Shown in pieces: positions 1 to 8,612 of a DNA stretch of 64,000 nt. Source of the DNA: WRGT01 sp964450405 (GTDB lineage Bacteria > Spirochaetota > UBA4802 > UBA5550); contig CAYVCQ010000010.1 in assembly GCA_964450405.1 (NCBI GenBank), forward strand, positions 1-64,000, given 5' to 3'. A program made the position numbers and the translations under genes. The first letter of the stretch is position 1, and each line of letters opens with the position of its first letter. The notes beneath the pieces are model-generated. The model was not told the DNA's origin. It did not search any database and saw nothing but the letters and a program-made list of their open reading frames with translations.

Positions 1-68
1 GGTCGCTTTAATTATCGGAAACTGCCATCAGACACAATTATTTGCACACTACCTGACCATATCAGACT

Positions 69-138
69 CGGTGCCCCCTCCGGGGGATAGGGGGCAGGAA
101 GGTTTGAATTAAATTAATTATTATCCTAACATTCCGGA
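69..138 (+). repeat. Dispersed GCCCCCTCCGGGGG repeat, copy 1
   Basis: A 70-base stretch recurs at 25037-25106 with only two differences. It starts with a GC-rich hairpin (GCCCCCTCCGGGGG then ATAGGGGGC) and continues into an AT-rich tail ending in ATTCCGGAAA. A related inverted copy lies at 24797-24854 and a decayed one at 49068-49121. It sits downstream of the lipase gene. Bases 1-68 hold nothing I recognise. Confidence 0.85.
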
Positions 139-170
139 AAGAGTCATATTTTTATATACAGCTGATCTTA

Positions 171-1676
171 TTAAAGTGCATTCAGAAAATCAGCCCAGTT
201 TAAATACCAGTCCTCTGCATGTGCAGTAAACTCCGGAGACTTGAAATTATCTCTGTCGTACCAGAATATTTCCATACCTGTGATGTCCCAGTGATCAACA
301 TTGGTGAATACTCCGCCATAATTCCACACACCTTTTGCTGGTGTGCTTTTTTTGTCCCAGTTGACAATTACATCACGCTCTTTGGAATAATTTACAGGAT
401 AGAGCCATGGCCCGTTCATTGACTTTGTATTTACTACACCATCGTTCACCCACCAGCTGCTGTCTATTCTGGGGCGATCTGAAACATGCATATCAAAGAA
501 ATCATGATCATAAGCTCTCCACAATCCATGATAACGGCTGTCATTGCATGTAAATGTTCCCATCAATACCACCATGGGTGCAAGAAGGATTGGATTATTC
601 AGATCAGGAACCTGGTACTTTTCCCAGTTGTCAAGCGCGCTTGGCAGAAGCGCCTTATGGCTTGATTCGCCGGCAAATGAGAAATAGTATATATTACTTT
701 GTGCGTGAACCCATTTGTTCTGTTCTCTGGCGCCTTCCGGGCTGAGATCCCATACACAGGTGTCTTTCCTGTTTCCTCCCAGAAATGACTCCATTGCTAT
801 TTTCATTCGAGCCATGTAGTCATGCGGTTTTTCTCCATGCTGCCGTGATTTAAGTCCAAACTGCTGGAGTTTGAAATCATAGATGTTGAAAAATGTGTCA
901 TTGGAATCTATACCGATTGCAGAAATAACATTTACAAGAATAGTCTCTAGCATAGGAACAAGTTTGAGAACACTGTTTGCAAGAGTTGTACCATTAAGCG
1001 GTGCAGCCATTGTAGTAATACTTCTAATTTTATTTTTAGTTCCGGCTTCCCCGGTAAAGAGAGGGGAGATTGGTTCATCAGCCGGATATGCTGTATTCTT
1101 CTCATCATCGAAACCATTTTCAAGCAGCTGAGCGAGCATGGCGGCTGTATGTCCACCCTGGCTGTGAGCTACTATATGGATTTTCTGATTGCAGCCGGGT
1201 TTTCCCCAGTCTTTAAGAAGAGCCTTACCGCTGTAATCTCTGCCGTATCTGTCATGTCTATGTAATTGTGAATGCGCAAGGCCGTAATCAGTTTTTACAC
1301 CTTTCAGCTGGGCGTACAGTTCGCATGCTCTGTCCCAGTTGCTTGAAAATGGCCCTACAACTGCGGTGTAGCAGTCATGTCCCTCTGATTTTAAAATCTC
1401 CTGGAGATCGTCATACCCGCCCCAGTGATAATGACCAAAGGAGCCGCCGACTTCATCTCTTCCCCATCCTAAAAATCCATGGAGCAGAACGATGGGATAA
1501 TCTTTGCTGTACTGCGCATCATTAATAGATGATACAGCATCCTGTTGTAATACATCCTCTGTTGTCTGGCTGTTTTGAGCCGCATCGTTCTGAATTTCAC
1601 AACCGCTGAATAGGCCGACAATTAACAGTATTGTTATCATAAGAGCCGGAATGAAAAAGTGATTCTTTTTGATCAT
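171..1676 (-). CDS. Secreted lipoprotein lipase, family I.5/staphylococcal-type alpha/beta hydrolase
   Basis: A probable triacylglycerol lipase or esterase exported as a lipoprotein. The leader ends in FSGC with Cys26 as lipidation site. The oxyanion-hole motif LLHGFLGW lies at about 64-71. The nucleophile elbow is AHSQGG with Ser172. The likely acid is Asp412 in WWVNDGVVNT and the likely base His462 in NVDHWD, both typical of the staphylococcal/Geobacillus lipase family. TDYGLAHSQLHRHDRYG (129-145) matches the region before the nucleophile that is characteristic of that family. AGAGGA precedes the ATG by 6 bases. The upstream palindrome at 1752-1767 is shared with the divergent gene at 2106. 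Family assignment is firm; substrate chain length cannot be read. Confidence 0.9.
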   Translation of the reverse strand: MIKKNHFFIPALMITILLIVGLFSGCEIQNDAAQNSQTTEDVLQQDAVSSINDAQYSKDYPIVLLHGFLGWGRDEVGGSFGHYHWGGYDDLQEILKSEGHDCYTAVVGPFSSNWDRACELYAQLKGVKTDYGLAHSQLHRHDRYGRDYSGKALLKDWGKPGCNQKIHIVAHSQGGHTAAMLAQLLENGFDDEKNTAYPADEPISPLFTGEAGTKNKIRSITTMAAPLNGTTLANSVLKLVPMLETILVNVISAIGIDSNDTFFNIYDFKLQQFGLKSRQHGEKPHDYMARMKIAMESFLGGNRKDTCVWDLSPEGAREQNKWVHAQSNIYYFSFAGESSHKALLPSALDNWEKYQVPDLNNPILLAPMVVLMGTFTCNDSRYHGLWRAYDHDFFDMHVSDRPRIDSSWWVNDGVVNTKSMNGPWLYPVNYSKERDVIVNWDKKSTPAKGVWNYGGVFTNVDHWDITGMEIFWYDRDNFKSPEFTAHAEDWYLNWADFLNAL

Positions 1677-1751
1677 ATTATTCCTCTTATACTATTGAAT
1701 TTATGAATTGTATATATTCCATTTAAGTATCTTGTTAAGTTAAGCGTCTGA

Positions 1752-1767
1752 AACCGTCTAGCCGGTT
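1752..1767. promoter_or_regulatory. Operator-like palindrome, lipase side
   Basis: AACCGTCTAGCCGGTT is a 16-bp palindrome of form AACCG-N-CTAG-N-CGGTT centred on CTAG. It lies about 76 bases upstream of the lipase start codon. A second copy guards the divergent gene. The size and symmetry resemble operators of TetR-type dimers; the regulator is not in the adjacent sequence. Confidence 0.6.
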
Positions 1768-2043
1768 CGTGGAGTAAAATAACACACTCTAAAATTATTG
1801 TCTTCTCAAAATCATATGTCTTTATTTGAGAGTGATTGTTATATAATCGTGATATCAGATTGAGGCATACCGTGTGCAAAAGCTTAAGATGAGAAAGCGG
1901 CTGATTATCAAATTCGGAAATAGTCAGGCAAAGAAAGAGGTAAAGAGCCGGTAGTAAGAGGAAGATTCAAATATTTTATATATATAGTCGTGTGAATCAG
2001 AAAATTTACTGGACATAAATCAATTTTTGGGTTTAATACAAAG

Positions 2044-2057
2044 ACCGTCTAGTCGGT
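2044..2057. promoter_or_regulatory. Operator-like palindrome, propeller-lipoprotein side
   Basis: ACCGTCTAGTCGGT matches the core of the palindrome at 1752-1767 (ACCG-N-CTAG-N-CGGT). It lies 49 bases upstream of the ATG at 2106, a promoter-proximal position. I found no third copy in the window, which supports a shared, local control site. Confidence 0.6.
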
Positions 2058-2105
2058 TTATATGTTATTTGATTACCTTCGGGTTTTCTTGGGAGGACAT
2101 TTAGG

Positions 2106-3134
2106 ATGACTACAACCGGATTGATTGAGCGTTCAAAATTTACTAAAAGGTTTCTTATTATTTTATTCTCTTTTGCACTATTTGCATTGATCGGATGTAA
2201 TGATAAATTAACTACTCTTGCTGATAATATTCCCGATGCGGAAAACCTGCTTTTTACATCAGACGGACGATTATTCATTTCTGCAGCTGAGTACGTTTAT
2301 GAATACACCGAGAACGGCGGCGCCGAGGTGGTACAGTATACTCCGAAGGCTGAATTCTTAGGTATGGCGCAGTATGGAAATTATTTATATCTGATTCGTT
2401 CCACAATCCGGATTCAACCGGTGCAGCAGCTCGACCTGGCAAAATTAATAGAACAGGGTTTAGTTCAATATATATACAATCAGTTAAGCGATTTATTAAT
2501 GGAGAAGGAATTGCTTCGTGCGGATCTGAATCAATCACCGCTGAAATTTACTCCGGTATATACTTTGAAGGATATGTTTTTACCCAATGGAATGGCTGCT
2601 GACAGTTCGGGAAATCTTTATATCGCGGATGAAACGTTTTTAACATTAGGGCAGATAGTTAAATTAACAATAACAGGTGATAGTATAACACAGAGAAAAT
2701 GGCTTTCAACTGCGGATAACGTATGTTCACCAAACGGAATGTCCATCAGGGGCAATACTCTCTATTTTACCGATTTCAAAATTTCTACCGGAAAAGCAAT
2801 GGTAAAGAAGGTTGATATCATTAATGGAAATCCCGGAAGCGTAACTACTCTTTATTCTCAGACAGGTCTATTTGATGATCTTGAAGCAGGCAGCTACAAA
2901 GGAGTCGAAGGAATTGTTGTAGCGAATTTTGCAAAAGGATCTCTGCTGCTGCTTGATAAGAGCGGAAAACTGATAAGTGAAATTTTAAAAGGTGAACTGG
3001 ATTTCCCGTCATCAGTTACAATCGGAGCGGGGAATATGTTTTCGTCAAATGATCTGATCATTACAGAAAAAGGAATTTTAATGGAGCATAACTCTGATAT
3101 AGGGAATAAGGTTTCTATACTTACGGGAGACTGA
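2106..3134 (+). CDS. Lipoprotein with SMP-30/gluconolactonase-like beta-propeller
   Basis: 342 residues. After a basic start (RSKFTKR) a hydrophobic segment ends in LIGC, a lipobox, so the protein is probably membrane-anchored and periplasmic or surface-exposed. The remainder has propeller-like strands: LFTSDGRLFISAA near 50, LPNGMAADSSGNLYIAD near 155-172 and CSPNGMSIRGNTLYFTD near 207-224. These NGM...NLYIAD motifs are typical of SMP-30/gluconolactonase/NHL-like six-bladed propellers. GGAGG lies 9 bases before the ATG. It is divergent from the lipase and shares its operator palindrome, suggesting co-regulation. Substrate and enzymatic activity cannot be inferred. Confidence 0.75.
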   Translation: MTTTGLIERSKFTKRFLIILFSFALFALIGCNDKLTTLADNIPDAENLLFTSDGRLFISAAEYVYEYTENGGAEVVQYTPKAEFLGMAQYGNYLYLIRSTIRIQPVQQLDLAKLIEQGLVQYIYNQLSDLLMEKELLRADLNQSPLKFTPVYTLKDMFLPNGMAADSSGNLYIADETFLTLGQIVKLTITGDSITQRKWLSTADNVCSPNGMSIRGNTLYFTDFKISTGKAMVKKVDIINGNPGSVTTLYSQTGLFDDLEAGSYKGVEGIVVANFAKGSLLLLDKSGKLISEILKGELDFPSSVTIGAGNMFSSNDLIITEKGILMEHNSDIGNKVSILTGD

Positions 3135-3238
3135 ATATAAAAAAGAGTTTAAAAAAGTTCTGTTTGTCTATGGACCTGGATCTGTCCTGCTTTTAATTTT
3201 TCAGTATTTTGTATTAATATCTCAGCTTTGATACGATG

Positions 3239-3265
3239 ATCACCCCCTCTCCGGGGGTGATTTTA
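3239..3265 (+). terminator. Hairpin terminator after the propeller lipoprotein
   Basis: ATCACCCCC and GGGGGTGAT form a 9-bp stem with a 5-base loop followed by TTTT. It lies about 105 bases after the stop of the gene at 2106. Confidence 0.7.
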
Positions 3266-3383
3266 CAATTGCAGATGTTTCGATGAATAATGATGATTTT
3301 CATTCCTGAAATCTGAACATCATAATTGTCTTTAAGGGAATGCTGAAAAGGCTTAAGCGGGAGGAGCAGCGGGGGATTGGGCC

Positions 3384-3422
3384 GACTCTGTTCGAAAAGC
3401 CTTTAGCCATGCGGACAGAGTC
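3384..3422. terminator. Stem-loop downstream of the acyl-CoA reductase gene
   Basis: GACTCTGT (3384-3391) pairs with ACAGAGTC (3415-3422). It lies just beyond the 3' end of the minus-strand gene at 3445. No strong U-tract follows on the minus strand, so termination is only possible. Confidence 0.35.
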
Positions 3423-3444
3423 ATAGATTTTTTTGTATGCTCTT

Positions 3445-4731
3445 CTATTTTCTCTTTTTAAGAATAAACATGTGAACACCCTCACATACTGCTGCGATAT
3501 ACTTATCCGGTGAAAAAGTTTTATCATCAAATGGATGAGTTGATTTGAATAAATAAGTGTTATGTGTAAAGTGTTCAAAAATGTCGTTCAGCTGGAATAG
3601 CGATCCCCTTACTCTTTTAAAATTTTTTAATTTTCTTTTGTTCTGATTTATCCGTGCAGCGAGGATAGCAAGATTCAATGGCAGCTTGTTATGCCGGAAG
3701 TGATGAAACCTGTATGAGATTGTTTTTGGCCCGACGTAATGAAGAACAGGTTTGCGATGAATTATATTTCGATTAAAATAAACCCCGATTTCCTTTACGC
3801 ATAGCTTTATATTGCATAGATTTCTTTCACCTGCGGCTGCGAAAACGATTTCAGGAGATTCGGACTTTTCATGTTTTTTAAAAACAGTCTCAATAATTTT
3901 TTGAGCAACGTGATCACATGGTACTATATCAAGCGATGTGGCTTCTTTGCAGAGAAGGGCCCGGAGGGAACCAGTTCCTAATGCAACAATAAAGGCGGCA
4001 AATGCTGCGCTGCTGTCGATCCATCCGCGGAATGGGTATGTCCAGCAGGCAGATACTATACTGGGTCTGACAATACTTAGAGGAAAATCTCTGGATTCTT
4101 CATTAAGAATATGTTCCGCCAGACATTTGGTCAGGGTGTATGTATTAGGATGTCCGGTGAGTGTTAAGATTGCCTGCTCGGTAATCTTCCCTGCTTGTAT
4201 ATCATTATATATCTCACGTGCTGCGTAGGGCAGCCTTGCCGGAGTTTCAGAAATTTCCGTTGTGTTGTTTTCAAACGGAGTTACATATGCGGTGGAGACT
4301 GAAACCATACGAATAAGATTGCTGCATTTTTTTGCGAAGTTCAGGACATTAACAGCTGTTTCAATATTTGCCTGAGCTGCCATTTGAATAGGCAGAGTAA
4401 ATTCAATCGAGGCTGCACAGTTGATTACATGGGTTATTCTTTGCTGCAGCCCTTCGCAAATATCTGATTCTATGCCAAGACTGGGTGATATCAGATCACC
4501 TTCAATTATAGTGACATATTGAGTCCACTTTTCAGGAAGCAGTGAAAAGCATTGTGATTTGCCTATTTCTTTTTCAAATCTTTCAGGTGCACTTAAACCG
4601 CTCCGTCCTTTTCTTATAATCAGACATATCTCTGATATATTAAGCTTATCCTTTTGTCTGAGGAGTTCTTCTAATACAACTTTGCCTACAAATCCTGTTG
4701 CGCCTGTGAGAAATATCCGGTTAGGTTTCAT
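3445..4731 (-). CDS. Fatty acyl-CoA reductase-like extended SDR (male-sterility/NAD-binding-4 family)
   Basis: 428 residues. The N-terminus has the Rossmann motif TGATGFVG (9-16). The catalytic signature is YTLTK (Tyr198, Lys202), preceded by VSVSTAYV (143-150). These fit the Male sterility/FAR family that reduces fatty acyl-CoA to aldehyde or alcohol for wax esters or ether lipids. The C-terminal part (about 310-428) is basic with RINQNKRKLKNFKRV and resembles the C-terminal region of FAR-type proteins. The Shine-Dalgarno sequence is weak. It is monocistronic. A carboxylic-acid reductase fragment or a sugar-nucleotide epimerase-like SDR are alternatives, but the combination of motifs favours FAR. 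Confidence 0.78.
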   Translation of the reverse strand: MKPNRIFLTGATGFVGKVVLEELLRQKDKLNISEICLIIRKGRSGLSAPERFEKEIGKSQCFSLLPEKWTQYVTIIEGDLISPSLGIESDICEGLQQRITHVINCAASIEFTLPIQMAAQANIETAVNVLNFAKKCSNLIRMVSVSTAYVTPFENNTTEISETPARLPYAAREIYNDIQAGKITEQAILTLTGHPNTYTLTKCLAEHILNEESRDFPLSIVRPSIVSACWTYPFRGWIDSSAAFAAFIVALGTGSLRALLCKEATSLDIVPCDHVAQKIIETVFKKHEKSESPEIVFAAAGERNLCNIKLCVKEIGVYFNRNIIHRKPVLHYVGPKTISYRFHHFRHNKLPLNLAILAARINQNKRKLKNFKRVRGSLFQLNDIFEHFTHNTYLFKSTHPFDDKTFSPDKYIAAVCEGVHMFILKKRK

Positions 4732-5003
4732 TCAGTAATCCACTATATTAGTATTTAAAAAGTTCAGGTAAAAAAACATGGAGGCTGGAATGTGTCAAGC
4801 AGGTTCTGTGGATTGTTGTTTTTGATAATAAAAGGAGATTGGAAATTTAATACTCGACTATAGTAATAAAATTCTTGCTTTTAAATTTAACAGCGATTAC
4901 TATAATATCAGGTATGTTAAATAATCAAAATTGATATATAAGCAGTGAGTGTAAATTTTGTATTGAATTTTTATTATATCAAAGAGCTGAAAAATCATGA
5001 TAA

Positions 5004-5993
5004 ATGATCCGGATAAAAAATAATAATATGGCACTGAAAGAAGAGAAAGTAGCATTACTCCGCAAGGTTGATATCTTTTCAGATCTTCGAGAGTATGAGC
5101 TCGATGTAATTGCGAAGTACAGTGAGTTCATTGAATTAAAAAAAGGCCAGCCTATATTCAGTCAGGGTTCAGCAGCTCATGAGCTCTATGTTGTTGGAAG
5201 CGGAAGAGTTGGTATAATAAGTCTTGAAAAAGATGACGCAAGGATTGCTCAGATAACAGCAGATGAATCCTTTGGTGAGTTCGATTTTCTAGGCAGAATT
5301 GTCCGGAGTGCAGCCGCATTTGCCGAGGAGGATTCACTGCTCCTGAAGTTTCCGGCAATAAAATATACTCCGGAAGAGCTGTTTCATGAACATCCTGTAA
5401 TATTTGCCCGTCTTCTTTACAGGCTGCTGGGAGTTGTCTCTGAGAGAATCTGGAATGTCAATAAAATGCTCTATGATAAAACCCACTGGCTGCAGGATCT
5501 GAGAAAACAGCTGTTGTGCGATAAGATGACGGGACTTTACAATCAGATTTTTTTGAAAGAGGACTTTGTAAATCTACTCCCCGAAATCGGGAAAAACGCG
5601 GCGCTGCTGATGATCAAGCCTGATAATTTTAAAGATATAAATGATGGATTCGGACATGAAGCTGGTGATCAGGTTCTTAATCTAATGGCAATATTTCTTC
5701 AGTCGGAACTTCAGGAGAATGATATAGGAGTAAGATTCAGAGGAGACGAATATGCCGCTATACTTATTGATACTGACAGAAAAAAAGCTGTAGATAGGGC
5801 AGGTGAACTCGGCGCTGCTTTTTATAATATGGACTTAAGCGGAATAACCGGTTCTGCTGACATTAAAATAAAGGTCAGTGTAGGGATTGCAATGTACCCT
5901 GACGATACAGAGAGCAGTGCAGATCTGGTGAAGATTGCCCATGAAAAGATGATGACGGCACGCGCAAAGGGCGGAAATAAAATTATTCCATGA
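5004..5993 (+). CDS. cNMP-binding domain plus degenerate GGDEF protein
   Basis: 329 residues. Residues about 19-140 form a CRP-like cyclic-nucleotide-binding domain (KKGQPIFSQGSAAHELYVV, then SFGEFDFLGR). Residues about 170-325 form a GGDEF domain beginning DKMTGLYNQ. The signature is RGDEY (246-250) instead of GGDEF, so the first Gly is Arg and the last Phe is Tyr; activity may be reduced or lost. No RxxD inhibitory site precedes it. An alternative start at 5028 would drop eight residues; neither start has a good ribosome-binding site. The next gene, 13 bases downstream, has the same architecture and an intact motif. Confidence 0.88.
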   Translation: MIRIKNNNMALKEEKVALLRKVDIFSDLREYELDVIAKYSEFIELKKGQPIFSQGSAAHELYVVGSGRVGIISLEKDDARIAQITADESFGEFDFLGRIVRSAAAFAEEDSLLLKFPAIKYTPEELFHEHPVIFARLLYRLLGVVSERIWNVNKMLYDKTHWLQDLRKQLLCDKMTGLYNQIFLKEDFVNLLPEIGKNAALLMIKPDNFKDINDGFGHEAGDQVLNLMAIFLQSELQENDIGVRFRGDEYAAILIDTDRKKAVDRAGELGAAFYNMDLSGITGSADIKIKVSVGIAMYPDDTESSADLVKIAHEKMMTARAKGGNKIIP

Positions 5994-6006
5994 AACAGGT
6001 TATACA

Positions 6007-6969
6007 ATGGTAGAGATTTTAAATAAACTGGAAATGTTTTCAGGATATGAAAATAGTGAACTGGAAATTCTGGGGAAATATTTTAAAATAAAAAAATTTA
6101 ATGCAGATGAACCTGTAATAATGCCGGGAGAGATCAGGAAAGAGTTGTATATTGTTCTAAGCGGAATAATTTTCAGTACACTTAAAATTCCCGGAAGTAT
6201 TGACCGTAAACATGTTGAATATAATCCGGGTGATGCATTCGGGGAATTATCGATGTTCGGCAACAAACCGGTTTTTGATTCATATACATCATTAAATGCA
6301 AGCGAACTTCTTGTGATTACAGAAAATGATTTTCTTGAACTTATTGAGGCAGTTCCCGGGCACTCAATAAAACTGATATCAAAGCTTTTAAGCCATACAA
6401 TCACGGAGTTCAGAAAGTCCAGCAGATTTCTCGCCGATGTTGTTGAGTGGGGAGAGAAGGCCAGCAGGCGGGTTATAACTGATGAGCTAACTGGTCTGTA
6501 CAACCGTGCATTTCTTGATGATGCGCTTGAAAACTTTTTTTATATCTCTCAAAGCAACAATAAGCCATTATCTTTTCTTATGCTGGATACAGATAACTTC
6601 AGAAAGATTAATGAACTTATAGGTCACGATGCAGGTAACGGTGTGATAATTGAATTCGCCGGAATTATTAAAAGAGTAATAAGCAAACATGGAATAATGG
6701 CGCGTTATGGAGGAGATGAGTTTTCAATTCTGCTTCCTGAAACCGATTTAAAAAGCGCATTGGATATTGCGGAACAGATTCGGGAAAGTGTTGAAACATT
6801 TAATTTTTCAAAACACCTGGGCCAGCACAGAATTGAAATTACGACAAGTATCGGAGTGAGCTCATTTCCTGAAACTGCATTGGATCTCCCGGCATTTAAG
6901 CAGAAAGCTGATGAATCTCTTTATAAGGCGAAAGATTCCGGAAGAAACAGAGTTGAGTGCGTGAAGTAG
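6007..6969 (+). CDS. cNMP-binding domain plus GGDEF diguanylate cyclase
   Basis: 320 residues with the same domain order as its upstream neighbour. A CRP-like sensor lies at about 3-125 (ELYIVLSGIIF, PGDAFGELSMFG) and a GGDEF domain at about 155-320 (TDELTGLYNRAFL; YGGDEFSILL with GGDEF at 235-239). The intact signature and DTDNFRKINELIGHDAG (194-210) predict c-di-GMP synthesis from GTP. No RxxD inhibitory site is visible. Thirteen bases separate it from the previous stop, so the two are almost certainly co-transcribed tandem paralogues. The intact/degenerate pairing suggests the first protein may modulate the second; that is inference. Confidence 0.92.
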   Translation: MVEILNKLEMFSGYENSELEILGKYFKIKKFNADEPVIMPGEIRKELYIVLSGIIFSTLKIPGSIDRKHVEYNPGDAFGELSMFGNKPVFDSYTSLNASELLVITENDFLELIEAVPGHSIKLISKLLSHTITEFRKSSRFLADVVEWGEKASRRVITDELTGLYNRAFLDDALENFFYISQSNNKPLSFLMLDTDNFRKINELIGHDAGNGVIIEFAGIIKRVISKHGIMARYGGDEFSILLPETDLKSALDIAEQIRESVETFNFSKHLGQHRIEITTSIGVSSFPETALDLPAFKQKADESLYKAKDSGRNRVECVK

Positions 6970-6988
6970 GAGTAAATTACAGAAAACG

Positions 6989-7117
6989 GATCTTTCCGCT
7001 CCTATCCGCCCGTCGGGCACCTTTCCCCATGAATGTGGCAAGGGGAATACGAAATATTTACTATTTACTCTCCTCCCATTCATGGGGGAGATGGCCAGCG
7101 GCCAGAGGGGGCGGATC
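6989..7117. repeat. Long inverted-repeat element between gene 6007 and gene 7152
   Basis: The left arm (TATCCGCCCGTCGGGCACCT, then TTTCCCCATGAATG) is inverted at about 7072-7117 (CATTCATGGGGGAG, then AGAGGGGGCGGATCA). A related left arm occurs at 37137-37200. It lies in the space between two converging genes and contains no gene. Confidence 0.75.
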
Positions 7118-7151
7118 AGTTTTGATTTTTTTTAAATATAATTTCATACAA

Positions 7152-8216
7152 TTATAGTTTAATAATCTCACCGCCTCCGACAATCATTGCATCGGGAAAT
7201 TTATTCTTTGTGTGAATTGCGGGGTATCCAGCCGGCTCGTCCCCTAGGGTAAATGAACCCCAGTGAATCGGAATCATTTTTTTTGCTCCAAGTTCTTTGA
7301 ATCCGCGTATAGCCTCTGACTCGTCCTGATGCGCGTAGTGCATAAACCATCTCGGTTGTGACGCTCCAGTTGACATAAATGCGTATTCAATACCGGGATA
7401 TTTTATAGAGATCTCCTTGTAGACTTCAGAGTAGCCGGTATCTCCGCAAACAAACAACCTTTTTTTTCCTGAATCAATCAGATAAGATCCCCATAGAGAT
7501 TTATTAGTATCGAAAAGTCCGCGCTTTGACCAGTGCTGTGATGGAAGAAATACAATTTTTGTCTCACCAATGTTAAACTCCTCCCACCAGTCCATCTCCC
7601 GCACCTCGGTTTCTCTAATATCTGTTATTGATGAACCGAGACCCTTCGGTACAATAAACCTTGTGTTGACCGGCAGACTTTCGATACTTGCTTTGTCGAA
7701 GTGATCATAATGATTATGTGTTAAAAGAACAGTTACATCTCCAGTGATCAGAGCAGCCTCATCTTTGCTCAGGGCTGACTGAACTCTTCTTTTTTTTGCA
7801 AAGGTGATATCTCCAAAGACAGGATCTACCATAAATACTCTGCCTGAAACTTTTATCAGCATCGATGCATGTCCAAGCCATGTGATAAAATTATCATTAC
7901 TGTTTATATATTCGGCGGTGAGGTTTGTAACCTCGGGAAGGAAGTTTTTTTCATCATCTGTATATTCGGCTTTGCTAGAAATTCTCCATTTAAGAAGTCT
8001 GGAGAATCCGTATTCCGGCATAGGCATCCATGGATTATAATATCTTCCTTCGCTTTCATGCTGTTTATAAAAGAAAGAACTGTCATTGGAGCTGATTGCT
8101 TTTTCCCAGCCTGATTCATCAAAACTGTCAGGTGAATCACTGCTTAGAGCATACAAAAGAGTTGTTGTCATAATTATTCCTGCTGCTAAGATATATATTT
8201 TTTTGAGTGGCTTCAT
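7152..8216 (-). CDS. Metallo-beta-lactamase-fold hydrolase, NAPE-PLD/UlaG-like
   Basis: 354 residues with an N-terminal hydrophobic segment (8-25) that could be a signal peptide or anchor. TWLGHASMLIKVSGRVFMVD (112-131) and THNHYDHFD, with ligands His167, His169, Asp171 and His172, identify the MBL fold. PSQHWSKRGLFD, CGDTGYSE and IPIHWGSF follow in the order seen in the N-acylphosphatidylethanolamine phospholipase D/UlaG branch, which binds two metals. A phosphodiesterase acting on a lipid or small ester is likely. The exact substrate is unknown. Monocistronic. Confidence 0.85.
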   Translation of the reverse strand: MKPLKKIYILAAGIIMTTTLLYALSSDSPDSFDESGWEKAISSNDSSFFYKQHESEGRYYNPWMPMPEYGFSRLLKWRISSKAEYTDDEKNFLPEVTNLTAEYINSNDNFITWLGHASMLIKVSGRVFMVDPVFGDITFAKKRRVQSALSKDEAALITGDVTVLLTHNHYDHFDKASIESLPVNTRFIVPKGLGSSITDIRETEVREMDWWEEFNIGETKIVFLPSQHWSKRGLFDTNKSLWGSYLIDSGKKRLFVCGDTGYSEVYKEISIKYPGIEYAFMSTGASQPRWFMHYAHQDESEAIRGFKELGAKKMIPIHWGSFTLGDEPAGYPAIHTKNKFPDAMIVGGGEIIKL

Positions 8217-8612
8217 TGTATTCCTGTTTCCATTTAATCAAAGCATTTACGATATTTATAGAAAAAGAGTATGCATTTCATTAAAAGTTTCAAAAAAATA
8301 ATAACAAGTGATTTTATAAAACTGCTATATTTGAAATTAAATCTTTTTCCAGAAATAAACTATTACTTGTAGGATAAAAATATGTCTACTGCAAATGCTG
8401 TTCAGTGATTAAAATTTAATAAAATTGTTGTTTATCAGGCGCTGAGCGTTGAATGAGTACAAATTGCAAAAGTATATACCGGGTATGTGTTTTTTTGTTT
8501 TCGCCCCGGAGCATGTCGATTTGAAGATATATGTAACTAATAGTTTTATTAAACCCCTCACTTTGTTATATTGAATAAATATTTATTAAATTAAATAGAA
8601 AGAGGGTGCAAA
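8217..8612. other. Intergenic region upstream of the Old Yellow Enzyme gene
   Basis: 396 bases. The only clear structure is the perfect 14-bp palindrome AATAAATATTTATT (8574-8587), about 25 bases before the nemA-like start, in a position that could bind a repressor. No gene or stable hairpin seen elsewhere. Confidence 0.4.

Larger units (their letters stand above)
1677..2105. other. Divergent intergenic region with two copies of one palindrome
   Basis: 429 bases between the divergent lipase and beta-propeller genes. The only clear structure is the palindrome listed separately at 1752-1767 and 2044-2057. A 21-codon reading frame near 1889 has no Shine-Dalgarno sequence and was not called. Confidence 0.6.
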
